NCBI GenBank assembly: GCA_937125225.1
Contig: CAKZLE010000001.1
Span: forward strand, 1-33,695
Reading direction: 5' to 3'
Source: an uncultured Spirochaetia bacterium
GTDB lineage: Bacteria > Spirochaetota > Spirochaetia > CAKZLE01
DNA: 33,695 nucleotides
Shown: one piece after another, positions 7,981 to 14,887 of the stretch
Numbering within the stretch: position 1 is the stretch's first letter
Layout of the letters: the number at the start of each line of letters is the position of its first letter
Translations under genes and position numbers: made by a program
Notes under the pieces: model-generated
Told to the model about the DNA's origin: nothing
Database searches by the model: none
The model's input: the letters and a program-made list of their open reading frames with translations, nothing else

Positions 7981-8007
7981 ACTTATAACGACATACAGGA
8001 GGAAAGT

Positions 8008-8160
8008 ATGAAAACAATCATGATAGAAATGAATGACAAGACGTCAGACCTGAGAGATAAACTCTCAAAAGAAACTGGGTTAAGAAAAGCTGTTATCGAC
8101 AACAGGGCATATGTGGAAGGACTCAAGGCAGTCGCAGACAAGCATGGGGTGAAGAAATGA
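8008..8160 (+). CDS. Small first-gene protein, possible ribbon-helix-helix regulator
   Basis: 50 residues, starting MKTIMIEMNDKTSDLRDKLS, with AGGAGG ending about 5 bases upstream of the ATG. A short strand followed by two helices (LRDKLSKETGL, YVEGLKAVADKHG) matches the size and order of ribbon-helix-helix DNA-binding proteins, but the match is loose. It is the first gene after the strong divergent promoter and its stop overlaps the ERF start (ATGA). Autoregulation through the palindromes in the promoter is a reasonable guess. Confidence 0.6.
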   Translation: MKTIMIEMNDKTSDLRDKLSKETGLRKAVIDNRAYVEGLKAVADKHGVKK

Positions 8161-8705
8161 AAAAGCTAGACGCTATCATCCAGGAACTAAAAGCACCTAA
8201 AGGAAAGTACAACTCATTCGGAAAATACAATTACCGAAGTTGTGAAGACATTCTAGAAGCTGTCAAACCTCTTCTGAAAAAGCACAGCCTTTCCATGCTT
8301 ATCACTGACGAACCTATCTACGTAGGGCAATGGAACTACATCAAGGCTACTGTCATCATATCAGATGGAGAGGAGACGGTCACAGCGTCAGCATCAGCAA
8401 GAGAGGCAGAGACACAGAAGGGAATGAACGACTCTCAAATCACAGGTTCAGCTTCCTCGTACGCTAGGAAGTACGCTCTCAACGGTCTCTTTCTGATAGA
8501 CGACAATCAGGATGATGATGCTCGTGAGTTAGAACCACTCATGAATACCGAACAGAGAAATGTTCTTCTCGCACTCAGAGAAGACAATCAATGGAATACA
8601 TCAGAACTCGACTATATCAATAAGGCGATAGACTCCACGACTCTGAAAGAATCTGACGCTGAGAAGTTGATTGCGAAGATCAAAAACAAGTTGGCACGAA
8701 GATGA
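8157..8705 (+). CDS. erf: ERF family single-strand annealing protein
   Basis: 182 residues. Residues ~1-125 match the ERF superfamily: KYNSFGKYNYRSCEDILEAV, a VTASASAREAETQKG stretch and ITGSASSYARKYALNGLFLI followed by DDDA. These proteins anneal complementary single strands in phage recombination. The C-terminal ~55 residues form a helical tail that in this family contacts SSB or the exonuclease. It is coupled by overlap to the preceding small gene and to the YqaJ exonuclease downstream, the classical two-component arrangement. Confidence 0.92.
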   Translation: MKKLDAIIQELKAPKGKYNSFGKYNYRSCEDILEAVKPLLKKHSLSMLITDEPIYVGQWNYIKATVIISDGEETVTASASAREAETQKGMNDSQITGSASSYARKYALNGLFLIDDNQDDDARELEPLMNTEQRNVLLALREDNQWNTSELDYINKAIDSTTLKESDAEKLIAKIKNKLARR

Positions 8706-9292
8706 TGATACATGAGATGGAACAGGGAACTCCTGAATGGTTTCAGTGTAAGCTAGGCAAATTCTCAGCTACTGATTTTCAGACGTTAGCAAATGGTCGG
8801 AAAGATACCATCAAGAAACTGATCGAGAAAAAGGCTGCTGAGATTATCACAGGTCGTAGGATGGAAACATTCAAGAACTCTCACATGGAGAGAGGGATTG
8901 AGTTAGAGGCAGAGGCTAGAGCCGAGTATGAGTTCTACACAGGGAACGAGGTGCGAGAAGTAGGATTCATCGAGTTGAACAAGTACATCGGATGCTCTCC
9001 TGATGGTCTTATCGGTGATGATGGTGGGGTTGAGTTCAAATCAAAAGATGACAATACTCACCTGCATTGTCTGAGGTTTGGCGATACATCGTACAAATGG
9101 CAGTTGTACGGTAACATGTGGGTCTCAGGTCGATTATGGTGGGATTTTGTATCATACAATCCTCACTTCCCTGTTGATAAACAACTGTACATCAAACGGT
9201 GGGAGCGTGATGAGGAAGAGATAAAAAAGATCTCTGATGGTTGCGACTATGCAGTCGAGGAACTGAAGAAGATACTGAAGGAGTTGAAATGA
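8702..9292 (+). CDS. YqaJ-like (lambda Exo type) recombination exonuclease
   Basis: 196 residues. The N-terminus EMEQGTPEWFQCKLGKFSAT is the typical YqaJ start (Q-G-x-x-E-W). RGIELEAEARAEYEFYTG, then IGCSPDGLIGDDGGVEFKSK gives the catalytic D...ExK pattern of PD-(D/E)xK nucleases. Works with the ERF protein: it resects double-strand ends so that the annealer can pair strands. Starts with an overlapping ATGATG at the ERF stop. Confidence 0.93.
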   Translation: MMIHEMEQGTPEWFQCKLGKFSATDFQTLANGRKDTIKKLIEKKAAEIITGRRMETFKNSHMERGIELEAEARAEYEFYTGNEVREVGFIELNKYIGCSPDGLIGDDGGVEFKSKDDNTHLHCLRFGDTSYKWQLYGNMWVSGRLWWDFVSYNPHFPVDKQLYIKRWERDEEEIKKISDGCDYAVEELKKILKELK

Positions 9293-9789
9293 AAACCACC
9301 TTCACCACCGAAGTGACAAAGGAACTTAGGGAGATTGTACCACATCAGTACAAGCAATCATTCCTAGAGGTCATTCTGAAAGCCTCGGGCAAGAATGTTA
9401 AGACTCCACAGGTGACGGTGACTATCGAGAATGTGAAGGCTCCTGGTAGCAACGAGCAGAATAAAGCCTGGCATTCGCTCATCGGTGAGTATTGGGCTTC
9501 GGGCTGTTCCTCCTATCACAGTTACGAGGACATGAGGGATCTTCTCAAACTGAAGATATGTGGGGCTAAAGAATGGGTTTATTTAGTAGACGGTAGGCAG
9601 CATACAGTCAAGGATTATGAGTCCATACCGAATGGCTGCCAGAAAGTAGGTATCCCAAAATCGTGGTCAGATTTTACAAAGCAGGAGCGTAGGGATATGA
9701 TCGACTTCACTATTGCCGAGATGATTCAAGCAGGGGTGAATACAAAGAAGTTCGATGAGATTATGAAGGGGTTAGAGAATGGCAAATAA
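9289..9789 (+). CDS. NinB-like recombination protein
   Basis: 166 residues from ATG at 9289, overlapping the exonuclease stop; the in-frame start at 9241 would run through the exonuclease and is rejected. The section SNEQNKAWHSLIGEYWASG resembles the NinB/Orf family (S-x-x-QN-x-x-x-W), ssDNA-binding recombination mediators related to lambda Orf. The C-terminal SWSDFTKQERRDMIDFTIAE is also typical. In this context it would load the annealer or displace SSB. Family match is moderate. Confidence 0.7.
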   Translation: MKTTFTTEVTKELREIVPHQYKQSFLEVILKASGKNVKTPQVTVTIENVKAPGSNEQNKAWHSLIGEYWASGCSSYHSYEDMRDLLKLKICGAKEWVYLVDGRQHTVKDYESIPNGCQKVGIPKSWSDFTKQERRDMIDFTIAEMIQAGVNTKKFDEIMKGLENGK

Positions 9790-10060
9790 GATTTACTGTG
9801 GCAACGGAAAGGAATTTAGGTTCAGCAACGGAGGATCTAAACTGTCGATGAGCATCTGCCTTGATGATATTCCACAGGAACACATCACGACAGGTAGGAA
9901 CGGAAAGAGGTATGTCAGCATCGATATTTGTGAGAATAAAGACGGTGCTAACCAGTGGGGAAAGACTCACTATGCAGAGGTGAACACGTGGAAGCCTGAT
10001 GGGAAGCAGAAGAACAAACCTGCAAGCCCTGAGAGTTTTGACTCGGACATCCCATTTTAA
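9779..10060 (+). CDS. SSB-like small protein with acidic DIPF tip
   Basis: 93 residues; AAGGGG at 9766-9771 precedes the ATG. The body is beta-rich (KRYVSIDICENKDGANQWGK) and ends in SPESFDSDIPF, the same acidic, phenylalanine-ended tip that bacterial SSB proteins use to bind partner proteins. Size is about half that of SSB (one short OB-fold would fit). Located inside the recombination operon between NinB-like and HNH genes. Single-strand binding is inferred from tip and neighbours; no clear SSB domain signature is visible. Confidence 0.7.
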   Translation: MANKIYCGNGKEFRFSNGGSKLSMSICLDDIPQEHITTGRNGKRYVSIDICENKDGANQWGKTHYAEVNTWKPDGKQKNKPASPESFDSDIPF

Positions 10061-10347
10061 TGACAGCCGAACAATTCTACGCTAACGAGCGAAAGACGGA
10101 ATTGTGCATCAAAGCTAGGTGGACATGTCAGGTGTGTGGAAAACATCTGACTCCATCTACTGCACAACTCGCACATAGGATACCGAAGCATAAGAAGTAT
10201 CTGAAGCGATACGGTAAGGCAATCATTCACCATCCATTAAATATGGTGGTCACGTGTGCAGCTTGCAACTCTTCAGTGCTGCTAGATCCTGCTACACATC
10301 CTATCGAATCGCAGGAATTAATTGAGAGAATCAAGGAGGCATTGTGA
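10060..10347 (+). CDS. HNH-type nuclease-like protein
   Basis: 95 residues, ATG overlapping the previous TAA. Zinc-type pairs CQVCGKH and CAACN bracket an AHRIPKHKKY ... IHHPLNMVVTC section, which is the HNH fold layout (His, Asn and His with two CxxC). Freestanding HNH proteins near recombination or terminase genes can act as nicking enzymes. Here it sits in the recombination operon directly before a RecU-like resolvase. All key residues are present, so it is likely active. Confidence 0.85.
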   Translation: MTAEQFYANERKTELCIKARWTCQVCGKHLTPSTAQLAHRIPKHKKYLKRYGKAIIHHPLNMVVTCAACNSSVLLDPATHPIESQELIERIKEAL

Positions 10348-10808
10348 ACGAAGGTAAGAAGTTTGAACAGGATTTTATAAGGAGCCTGCCAGAAGGATCT
10401 TTTCATCTAAGGCTTAAAGATGGTGGAGGTTGGAGTAACGCAGACAATACACGCTTCACCTCATCAAACATATGTGATTCAGTGGTTTACTATCAAGGAA
10501 AAATGATCCTAGTAGAGTTAAAATCGCATAAGGGTAAAAGTGTACCATTTAGTTGTTTAAAACAGCATGAAGACCTTTCTCGAAAGACTCATGATGTAGA
10601 AGGAGTTTGTGGTGTGTTTGTAATAAACTTCAGAGATATGAACGAAACATATATGATATGGTCGCAGTTAGTAACTGACTTTATAGAGTTATATGAAAGG
10701 AAGAGTTTACCTATAGCATATGTTAAAGAGTATGGGTATTTAATTCCACAAAAATTGAAACGTACAAGGTATAGATATGACCCTGGACAAGCTCTATTAT
10801 CAGTGTAA
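10344..10808 (+). CDS. RecU-like Holliday junction resolvase
   Basis: 154 residues from GTG at 10344. NEGKKFEQDFIRSLPEGSFH, then SNICDSVVYYQGKMILVELK-SHKG gives the D...ExK catalytic centre of RecU/PBP-related factor A. GVFVINFRD and a TYMIW strand also match. RecU cuts four-way junctions made during recombination or replication restart, and here could trim branched DNA before packaging. Last gene of the early operon; a strong terminator follows. Confidence 0.9.
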   Translation: MNEGKKFEQDFIRSLPEGSFHLRLKDGGGWSNADNTRFTSSNICDSVVYYQGKMILVELKSHKGKSVPFSCLKQHEDLSRKTHDVEGVCGVFVINFRDMNETYMIWSQLVTDFIELYERKSLPIAYVKEYGYLIPQKLKRTRYRYDPGQALLSV

Positions 10809-10814
10809 AACTAG

Positions 10815-10839
10815 TCACCTCTTCGGAGGTGATTTTTTT
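10815..10839 (+). terminator. Rho-independent terminator (UUCG loop) after recU-like gene
   Basis: TCACCTC (10815-10821), loop TTCG, GAGGTGA (10826-10832), then seven T. Perfect seven-pair stem. Confidence 0.95.
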
Positions 10840-10861
10840 GTGACAAATTTAAAACTAATAG

Positions 10862-10890
10862 TTGACAGTAATACGTTCAGGGTGTATTAT
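10862..10890 (+). promoter_or_regulatory. Promoter of the second plus-strand operon
   Basis: TTGACA (10862-10867) and TATTAT (10885-10890), 17-base spacing. It lies just after the terminator and before AAAAGGAGA and the ATG at 10921. Confidence 0.85.
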
Positions 10891-10920
10891 GAATCAAGGT
10901 TAAAGAAAAGGAGATACGAA

Positions 10921-11124
10921 ATGGAATATTTAATCATCGCAGACGACAGTTGTAACGGACAAGAAAAACAGTTTCTCGCATGGATGGAAATAAACCACCC
11001 TGAGATATCGACCTCAATCGAGTTAGTCGCATATGGCAGCTATATGGATGAAGATAACGAGTTCATCGATGAGAACGATCTAACCGGTAACAAGTTTTGG
11101 GAGGAGTTCTGTAATGCAAGATAA
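10921..11124 (+). CDS. Small acidic hypothetical protein
   Basis: 67 residues from ATG at 10921 (AAAAGGAGA about 8 bases upstream). A longer in-frame ORF from 10777 overlaps the terminator and promoter and is rejected. The protein is acidic (IADDSCNGQEKQFLAWMEIN; YMDEDNEFIDENDL). I do not recognise it. First gene of this operon; small acidic first-gene products are often host-takeover proteins in lytic phages, but that is only context. Confidence 0.65.
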   Translation: MEYLIIADDSCNGQEKQFLAWMEINHPEISTSIELVAYGSYMDEDNEFIDENDLTGNKFWEEFCNAR

Positions 11125-11410
11125 AATTAAAAAGGTAGTCAATCAGATTATCGACATGAACCCCTCGGAGGAGTTCTTCTACAGTCCAACGGTTAGCTTC
11201 TTGAAAGAGGGCATCATGCTTGAGTGCTTCATCAGAGATAGGAAGATTGAGAACCGAGAACTCGTCCAACTCGTCTTAATCGGCAAGCACGAACCTGAGG
11301 AACTTCTCGTCAAAGTCTTAGACGAATCAGCGAAGATGCTTCACAATCGTGAGGTTATCCGTCAGCAGACTCTAGCCGACTACGAGGCATTACTAGGGGA
11401 GGCATTATGA
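11114..11410 (+). CDS. Hypothetical protein
   Basis: 98 residues, ATG 11114 overlapping the previous gene by 11 bases with GGGAGGAG upstream. Helix-strand-helix pattern with VSFLKEGIMLECFIRDRKIE and a long C-terminal helix (VLDESAKMLHNREVIRQQTL). No family recognised. The stop overlaps the ATG of the next gene. Confidence 0.65.
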   Translation: MQDKIKKVVNQIIDMNPSEEFFYSPTVSFLKEGIMLECFIRDRKIENRELVQLVLIGKHEPEELLVKVLDESAKMLHNREVIRQQTLADYEALLGEAL

Positions 11411-11544
11411 TAAGTTACGATGATTACGAGTACAGGAAGTTCGCAGGATATGCTCCCGAGCCTGTTCAGGACCTATGGGAACCCGAGGATGATGATTATG
11501 AGTTTTACGATGAATACCAGGAGGAAGACGATGAGAAAGTATAA
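11407..11544 (+). CDS. Very acidic 45-residue protein
   Basis: ATG overlaps the previous TGA; runs to TAA 11542-11544. The product has 18 D/E and only three K/R in 45 residues, with many tyrosines (ISYDDYEYRKFAGYAPEPVQ, then PEDDDYEFYDEYQEEDDEKV). Such compact acidic, aromatic proteins can mimic DNA and block restriction or other DNA-binding enzymes, but a simple coupling peptide for the next gene is also possible. The AGGAGGA site of the radical SAM gene lies inside its last codons. Confidence 0.6.
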   Translation: MISYDDYEYRKFAGYAPEPVQDLWEPEDDDYEFYDEYQEEDDEKV

Positions 11545-12514
11545 AGTTCCAACAGGAGACATCTGTATTATTGATGGAGAAAAAGGCAGACCATTAGAGT
11601 TTCTATCAATCGGAGACTATGGGAAAGAAAAGAACATGAAAGCTGATTTTTTAGGACTATCAGACGAGATTAACGGTGTTCCTCATGGTGATATTCTACC
11701 ATTAAAAGAAAAATGGGTTGTGACTATTTCAAGTCAGTATGGATGTTCTATGAATTGTTCATTCTGTGACGTTCCGAAGGTAGGAGCAGGGATAAATGCA
11801 ACATATACAGATATGCTCAATCAGGTGCATCATGCAATTGCACTGCATCCAGAGGTGAAACGGACTAATAGACTCAATTTGCATTACGCAAGAATGGGGG
11901 AACCTACATGGAATCGAGATGTCATATTATCTGCATATACAATTGCCGATATTCTCAAACCTAAAGGTTGGGGTTTTCATCCTGTCGTATCAACCATGAT
12001 GCCGAAGAATAACAAAGACCTACAGTCATATATCTCAAACTGGCTCGATTTGAAAGATGAGTTGAATGGTGAAGCAGGGTTACAGTTATCAATCAATACC
12101 ACATCAGATGAAGTCAGAACTGAGACTATGCCTAACGCTATGAGTATTCGTGATATATCAGATATGATGTATGATATCCTTGCTTTTCGAGAAGTTCCAA
12201 AAGGTAGAAAGATTACTCTTAATTTTGCACTTACAGAAGCACCAATTGATGCGAAACTGCTAGGAATGTTGTTTTCAAAAAGACACTTCATCTGTAAAAT
12301 TACACCAATGCATAACACCGATGCTTGTATTAAGAACGGTCTACTCACAGATGATGGATACGATTCATTCTATCCATACAAAGAAGTTGAAAAAGCGTTG
12401 AAAGACGAGGGGTTTGATGTGATAGTATTCATCCCTTCTCACGAAGAAGATAATAGCAAGATTACTTGTGGTAATGTTATTCTTGCAACAGAAAAGGAGA
12501 ACCAAAATGGCTAG
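11531..12514 (+). CDS. RlmN-like radical SAM enzyme
   Basis: 327 residues from ATG at 11531 (AGGAGGA about 6 bases upstream); the in-frame 11420 start is in another gene and rejected. The iron-sulphur motif is CxxxCxxC (C72, C76, C79 in YGCSMNCSFCDVPKVG), the RlmN/Cfr spacing. MGEP (122-125) and SINTTSDEVRTETMPNAMS fit the RlmN fold. A C-terminal cysteine (C313, ITCGNVILA) matches the methyl-carrying cysteine of RlmN. However, the residue seven before the first cluster cysteine, Cys in RlmN, is Thr65 here. RlmN methylates A2503 of 23S rRNA and some tRNAs; the substrate here is unknown. Confidence 0.8.
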   Translation: MRKYKVPTGDICIIDGEKGRPLEFLSIGDYGKEKNMKADFLGLSDEINGVPHGDILPLKEKWVVTISSQYGCSMNCSFCDVPKVGAGINATYTDMLNQVHHAIALHPEVKRTNRLNLHYARMGEPTWNRDVILSAYTIADILKPKGWGFHPVVSTMMPKNNKDLQSYISNWLDLKDELNGEAGLQLSINTTSDEVRTETMPNAMSIRDISDMMYDILAFREVPKGRKITLNFALTEAPIDAKLLGMLFSKRHFICKITPMHNTDACIKNGLLTDDGYDSFYPYKEVEKALKDEGFDVIVFIPSHEEDNSKITCGNVILATEKENQNG

Positions 12515-12800
12515 AGATTTCACCAAAAGAGCGAATGTGAAAAGGATCGTATGGGATATCCTCGCAACAATGAAGGTTGGAGATAAATTCTCCATCGACT
12601 ACCCATATCGAGGCATGAGATGTTTATGGGATGAGGTGAGAGCCGAGATTCTCAAGCAGGGGTTTGAGCAGGTGTCATCCTATCGCAGCTTAACAGCGTA
12701 TATCCGTCAGGCGAGACAGGTGCCCGAAGAGGCTTATTGTGTTTGTACTGATAATCACAGGTCAATCTACGAGGTTGAAGAGGTGGGGTATCGTGGCTGA
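12507..12800 (+). CDS. Small basic hypothetical protein
   Basis: 97 residues from ATG at 12507 (AAAAGGAGA upstream). Overlaps the end of the radical SAM gene by 8 bases. Helical with RDFTKRANVKRIVWDILATM and SYRSLTAYIRQARQV; the layout helix-strand-helix-helix could be a winged helix. No family recognised. Its stop overlaps the start of an HTH protein, so the two are likely translated together and might act on the same DNA. Confidence 0.65.
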   Translation: MARDFTKRANVKRIVWDILATMKVGDKFSIDYPYRGMRCLWDEVRAEILKQGFEQVSSYRSLTAYIRQARQVPEEAYCVCTDNHRSIYEVEEVGYRG

Positions 12801-12972
12801 GATTTTCGAGATGATGATTGCATGGATCAGGCAGCAGGCAGATAAAACAAGTCAAAGGAAGTTGGCAAACAGGATTGGGATAAATCATGCCGAGGTGTCA
12901 AGGCTATATCATGGCAAAGGTAACCCGATGTTGTCAACAATGATGAAGATTGAAAAGGAGATGTTTAAATGA
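12793..12972 (+). CDS. Small XRE/Cro-like helix-turn-helix protein
   Basis: 59 residues from GTG at 12793, overlapping the previous stop. The core QRKLANRIGINHAEVSRLYH is a good helix-turn-helix (A-x-x-x-G-[IV]-x-x-x-x-[IV]-S-x). It has almost no extra domain, like Cro. Could repress an early promoter such as 7952-7980 or 10862-10890; no operator match was established. Confidence 0.75.
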   Translation: MAEIFEMMIAWIRQQADKTSQRKLANRIGINHAEVSRLYHGKGNPMLSTMMKIEKEMFK

Positions 12973-13241
12973 AAGTGTATCTATCAGGTTCAATAACTAG
13001 CAGCAAGGATTATGTCAAAGAGTTTAATGCAGCAGCAGGGAAGTGTAAAACGTTAGGGCATACCGCATTCAACCCTCTTGATGTATTCGCAGAGGATTAC
13101 CATGGCCACATGAAACAGGATATTGCAGGGCTTATCACTTGTGATGCAATCATGTTTGTCAACGACATTACTACAAGCAAAGGTGTATTAGTTGAAAAGA
13201 TCGTCGCAGACGCTTGTGGGATACAGGAGTTAAAACTATGA
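12969..13241 (+). CDS. DUF4406 / nucleoside deoxyribosyltransferase-like protein
   Basis: 90 residues. MKVYLSGSITSSKDYVKEFN, LGHTAFNPLDV and LITCDAIMFVND..SKGVLVEKIVAD follow the pattern of DUF4406, related to nucleoside 2-deoxyribosyltransferases. Full enzymes cleave or transfer bases on deoxynucleosides; in phages the short form may help nucleotide salvage or modified-base metabolism. Placed directly before a DNA methyltransferase (overlapping ATGA). Confidence 0.8.
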   Translation: MKVYLSGSITSSKDYVKEFNAAAGKCKTLGHTAFNPLDVFAEDYHGHMKQDIAGLITCDAIMFVNDITTSKGVLVEKIVADACGIQELKL

Positions 13242-13990
13242 GCAAAGTAGAACTATTCAACGATCACTTTCAAAATTACAAACGCTATGGAATACCAAAG
13301 GCTCAATTGCTCATAGCAGATATACCTTATAACATCGGAATAGATGCTTATGGAAGTAACCCGATGTGGTATAAAGACGGAGACCGGGCGAATGGTGAAA
13401 GTAAACTAGCAGGGAAGACTTTTTTTAATACTGATGAACGATTTAAGATCCCTGAGTTCTTCCACTTCTGTAGCAGAATGTTAAAGAAAGAACCAAAGGC
13501 AGCGAAGCAAGCACCTTGCATGATTGTCTTCTGTTCATTCGAGCAACAGTTTGAACTCATAAAGCACGCTAAAGAAAACGGTTTCGAGCATTATATAAAC
13601 CTAGTATTTAAGAAGAATTTTTCACCGCAGGTCCTAAAAGCTAATATGCGAATAGTTGGAAATTCAGAATATGCGATCTTGCTATACCGGGATAAACTAC
13701 CTAAGTTCAGGAATAGCGGTAATATGGTTATGAATTGCATGGATTGGCCTAGAGATAATATCACACCAAAAATCCATCCTACACAGAAACCTATCAAGTT
13801 ACTAGAAAGGTTAATTGAGATCTTCACTGACCCTGGAGATGTTGTTATAGATCCTGTAGCAGGTAGTTGCACTTCATTGCTAGCAGCTAAAAACCTTGGG
13901 CGATCTGCTTATGGGTTCGAGATTATGAAGCCTATGTGTAAAGAAGCTAGAGAAAAGATATTGACAATCTCTGAGCCGCTACTTTTCTAG
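13238..13990 (+). CDS. DNA methyltransferase (N4/N6 type), DIPY variant
   Basis: 250 residues from ATG at 13238; the earlier in-frame GTG-type start overlaps more of DUF4406. Motif IV is DIPY (residues 28-31) instead of the usual DPPY; HPTQKP at 180-185; SAM motif I is DPVAGSCTS (205-213) instead of DPFxGSGT. Order (IV before I) is that of beta-class enzymes. It probably methylates adenine N6 or cytosine N4 in phage DNA. Two variant motifs may alter specificity or lower activity. No matching restriction enzyme lies nearby, so self-protection is likely. Confidence 0.85.
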   Translation: MSKVELFNDHFQNYKRYGIPKAQLLIADIPYNIGIDAYGSNPMWYKDGDRANGESKLAGKTFFNTDERFKIPEFFHFCSRMLKKEPKAAKQAPCMIVFCSFEQQFELIKHAKENGFEHYINLVFKKNFSPQVLKANMRIVGNSEYAILLYRDKLPKFRNSGNMVMNCMDWPRDNITPKIHPTQKPIKLLERLIEIFTDPGDVVIDPVAGSCTSLLAAKNLGRSAYGFEIMKPMCKEAREKILTISEPLLF

Positions 13991-14024
13991 TGGGAGTTAT
14001 ACGGTAAAGAGACAGCCGACAGGC

Positions 14025-14053
14025 TTGTCAGTTAAGATAATTTGTGATATTGT
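14025..14053 (+). promoter_or_regulatory. Promoter of structured RNA 1
   Basis: TTGTCA (14025-14030) and TATTGT (14048-14053), 17-base spacing, with TGA before the -10 (extended -10). A GACAGCC/GGC-TGTC hairpin (14011-14029) overlaps the -35. Confidence 0.6.
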
Positions 14054-14059
14054 AGAAGA

Positions 14060-14211
14060 GTCAGGAGTCAATCTTCCAATTAGCTGCTGGCTACATCGTT
14101 GATGTATGTGAGCAGGGTTAACCTCTAAATGGCTAGTCCTGTCCAAGAATTACGTGATCCTGTTCACCATGTAATGTTTTGGGTGGAAGCGGGACTAGCT
14201 ATCTAGGGGTT
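14060..14211 (+). ncRNA. Structured RNA 1 upstream of GIY-YIG gene (leader or independent RNA)
   Basis: The 225-base gap between the methyltransferase and the next gene has no ORF but folds strongly by eye. Hairpin D: CTGCT/AGCAG (14084-14088, 14111-14115) enclosing ACATC/GATGT with GTT loop. Hairpin A-B-C: AACCTCTA (14120-14127) with TAGGGGTT (14204-14211); GGCTAGTCC region (14131-14142) with 14189-14200, about 12 pairs; CCAAGA/TTTTGG; ATTAC/GTAAT (14149-14153, 14171-14175); GTG/CAC; loop 14157-14164. The outer stem holds AGGGG (14205-14209), the only ribosome site for the ATG at 14216, and a run of six T (14210-14215) follows. It can therefore act as terminator and as site-sequestering stem. 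Confidence 0.7.
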
Positions 14212-14215
14212 TTTT

Positions 14216-14887
14216 ATGGCACAAAAAAGAGAAGACTTTATCAGATCCATACTGATAACAACCTACCGAACAAAAGCACAAATAGAAAAGATTGAAGTTA
14301 TACCGGAGCAAAAAGAGTATTTTGAAGGGTATAATATGAGATTCACTTTTTGTTTAACCTTTGCAAAAATGAACACTATTGAAAAACATAAATTATATTA
14401 TTCAACAGATATAATAAACGTCATACAAGAACGTCAAATTCTATGCGAAGAGAACTTATTCATGAAAGAAATATCACAAATACTCAGGTATAAAAAAACA
14501 AGAGATTATTGTGGGTATTGTAGCAAATGTGGAAAAGCTATAATTACAAGAAGTACAAAAGTTAAAAAAGATGAATTATGTAACGAATGTTTAGGAATTA
14601 ATAAAAAGCAAAAAGTTTATATAGAGGTTGTGTATCTTATGGAATCAAAAATGACTGGTTTATGGAAAATTGGAACTAGTAAGAATGTGAAAAAAAGACG
14701 TAGACAATTAGAACTTGCACAAGGATGTGAGATAGAGTTGTTAAAAGCTATTCCTGGTGGTGTAGTGTTAGAAAGATTACTACATGAGAAATTTTCAGAA
14801 TATAGAACAATAGGAGAATGGTTCACTCCTGTAAATGAGATAAAAGACACTTTTAATTCTATATCAGAGGGTAATACCAATGGCTAA
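14216..14887 (+). CDS. GIY-YIG (T5orf172/MUG113 type) nuclease-like protein with zinc ribbon
   Basis: 223 residues. Residues 1-95 are unknown; a four-cysteine zinc ribbon follows (C99/C102/C105 and C122/C125, CGYCSKCGKAI ... CNECLG); residues ~135-213 match the T5orf172/MUG113 GIY-YIG fold: VYLMESKMTGLWKIGTSKN, RRRQLELAQ, ERLLHEKFSEYRTIGEWFTP. The gene is visibly AT-richer than its neighbours, which suggests recent acquisition, as for a homing-type nuclease. The only ribosome site (AGGGG) is buried in the final stem of structured RNA 1. A zinc finger plus GIY-YIG layout is common in freestanding homing endonucleases. Confidence 0.85.
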   Translation: MAQKREDFIRSILITTYRTKAQIEKIEVIPEQKEYFEGYNMRFTFCLTFAKMNTIEKHKLYYSTDIINVIQERQILCEENLFMKEISQILRYKKTRDYCGYCSKCGKAIITRSTKVKKDELCNECLGINKKQKVYIEVVYLMESKMTGLWKIGTSKNVKKRRRQLELAQGCEIELLKAIPGGVVLERLLHEKFSEYRTIGEWFTPVNEIKDTFNSISEGNTNG

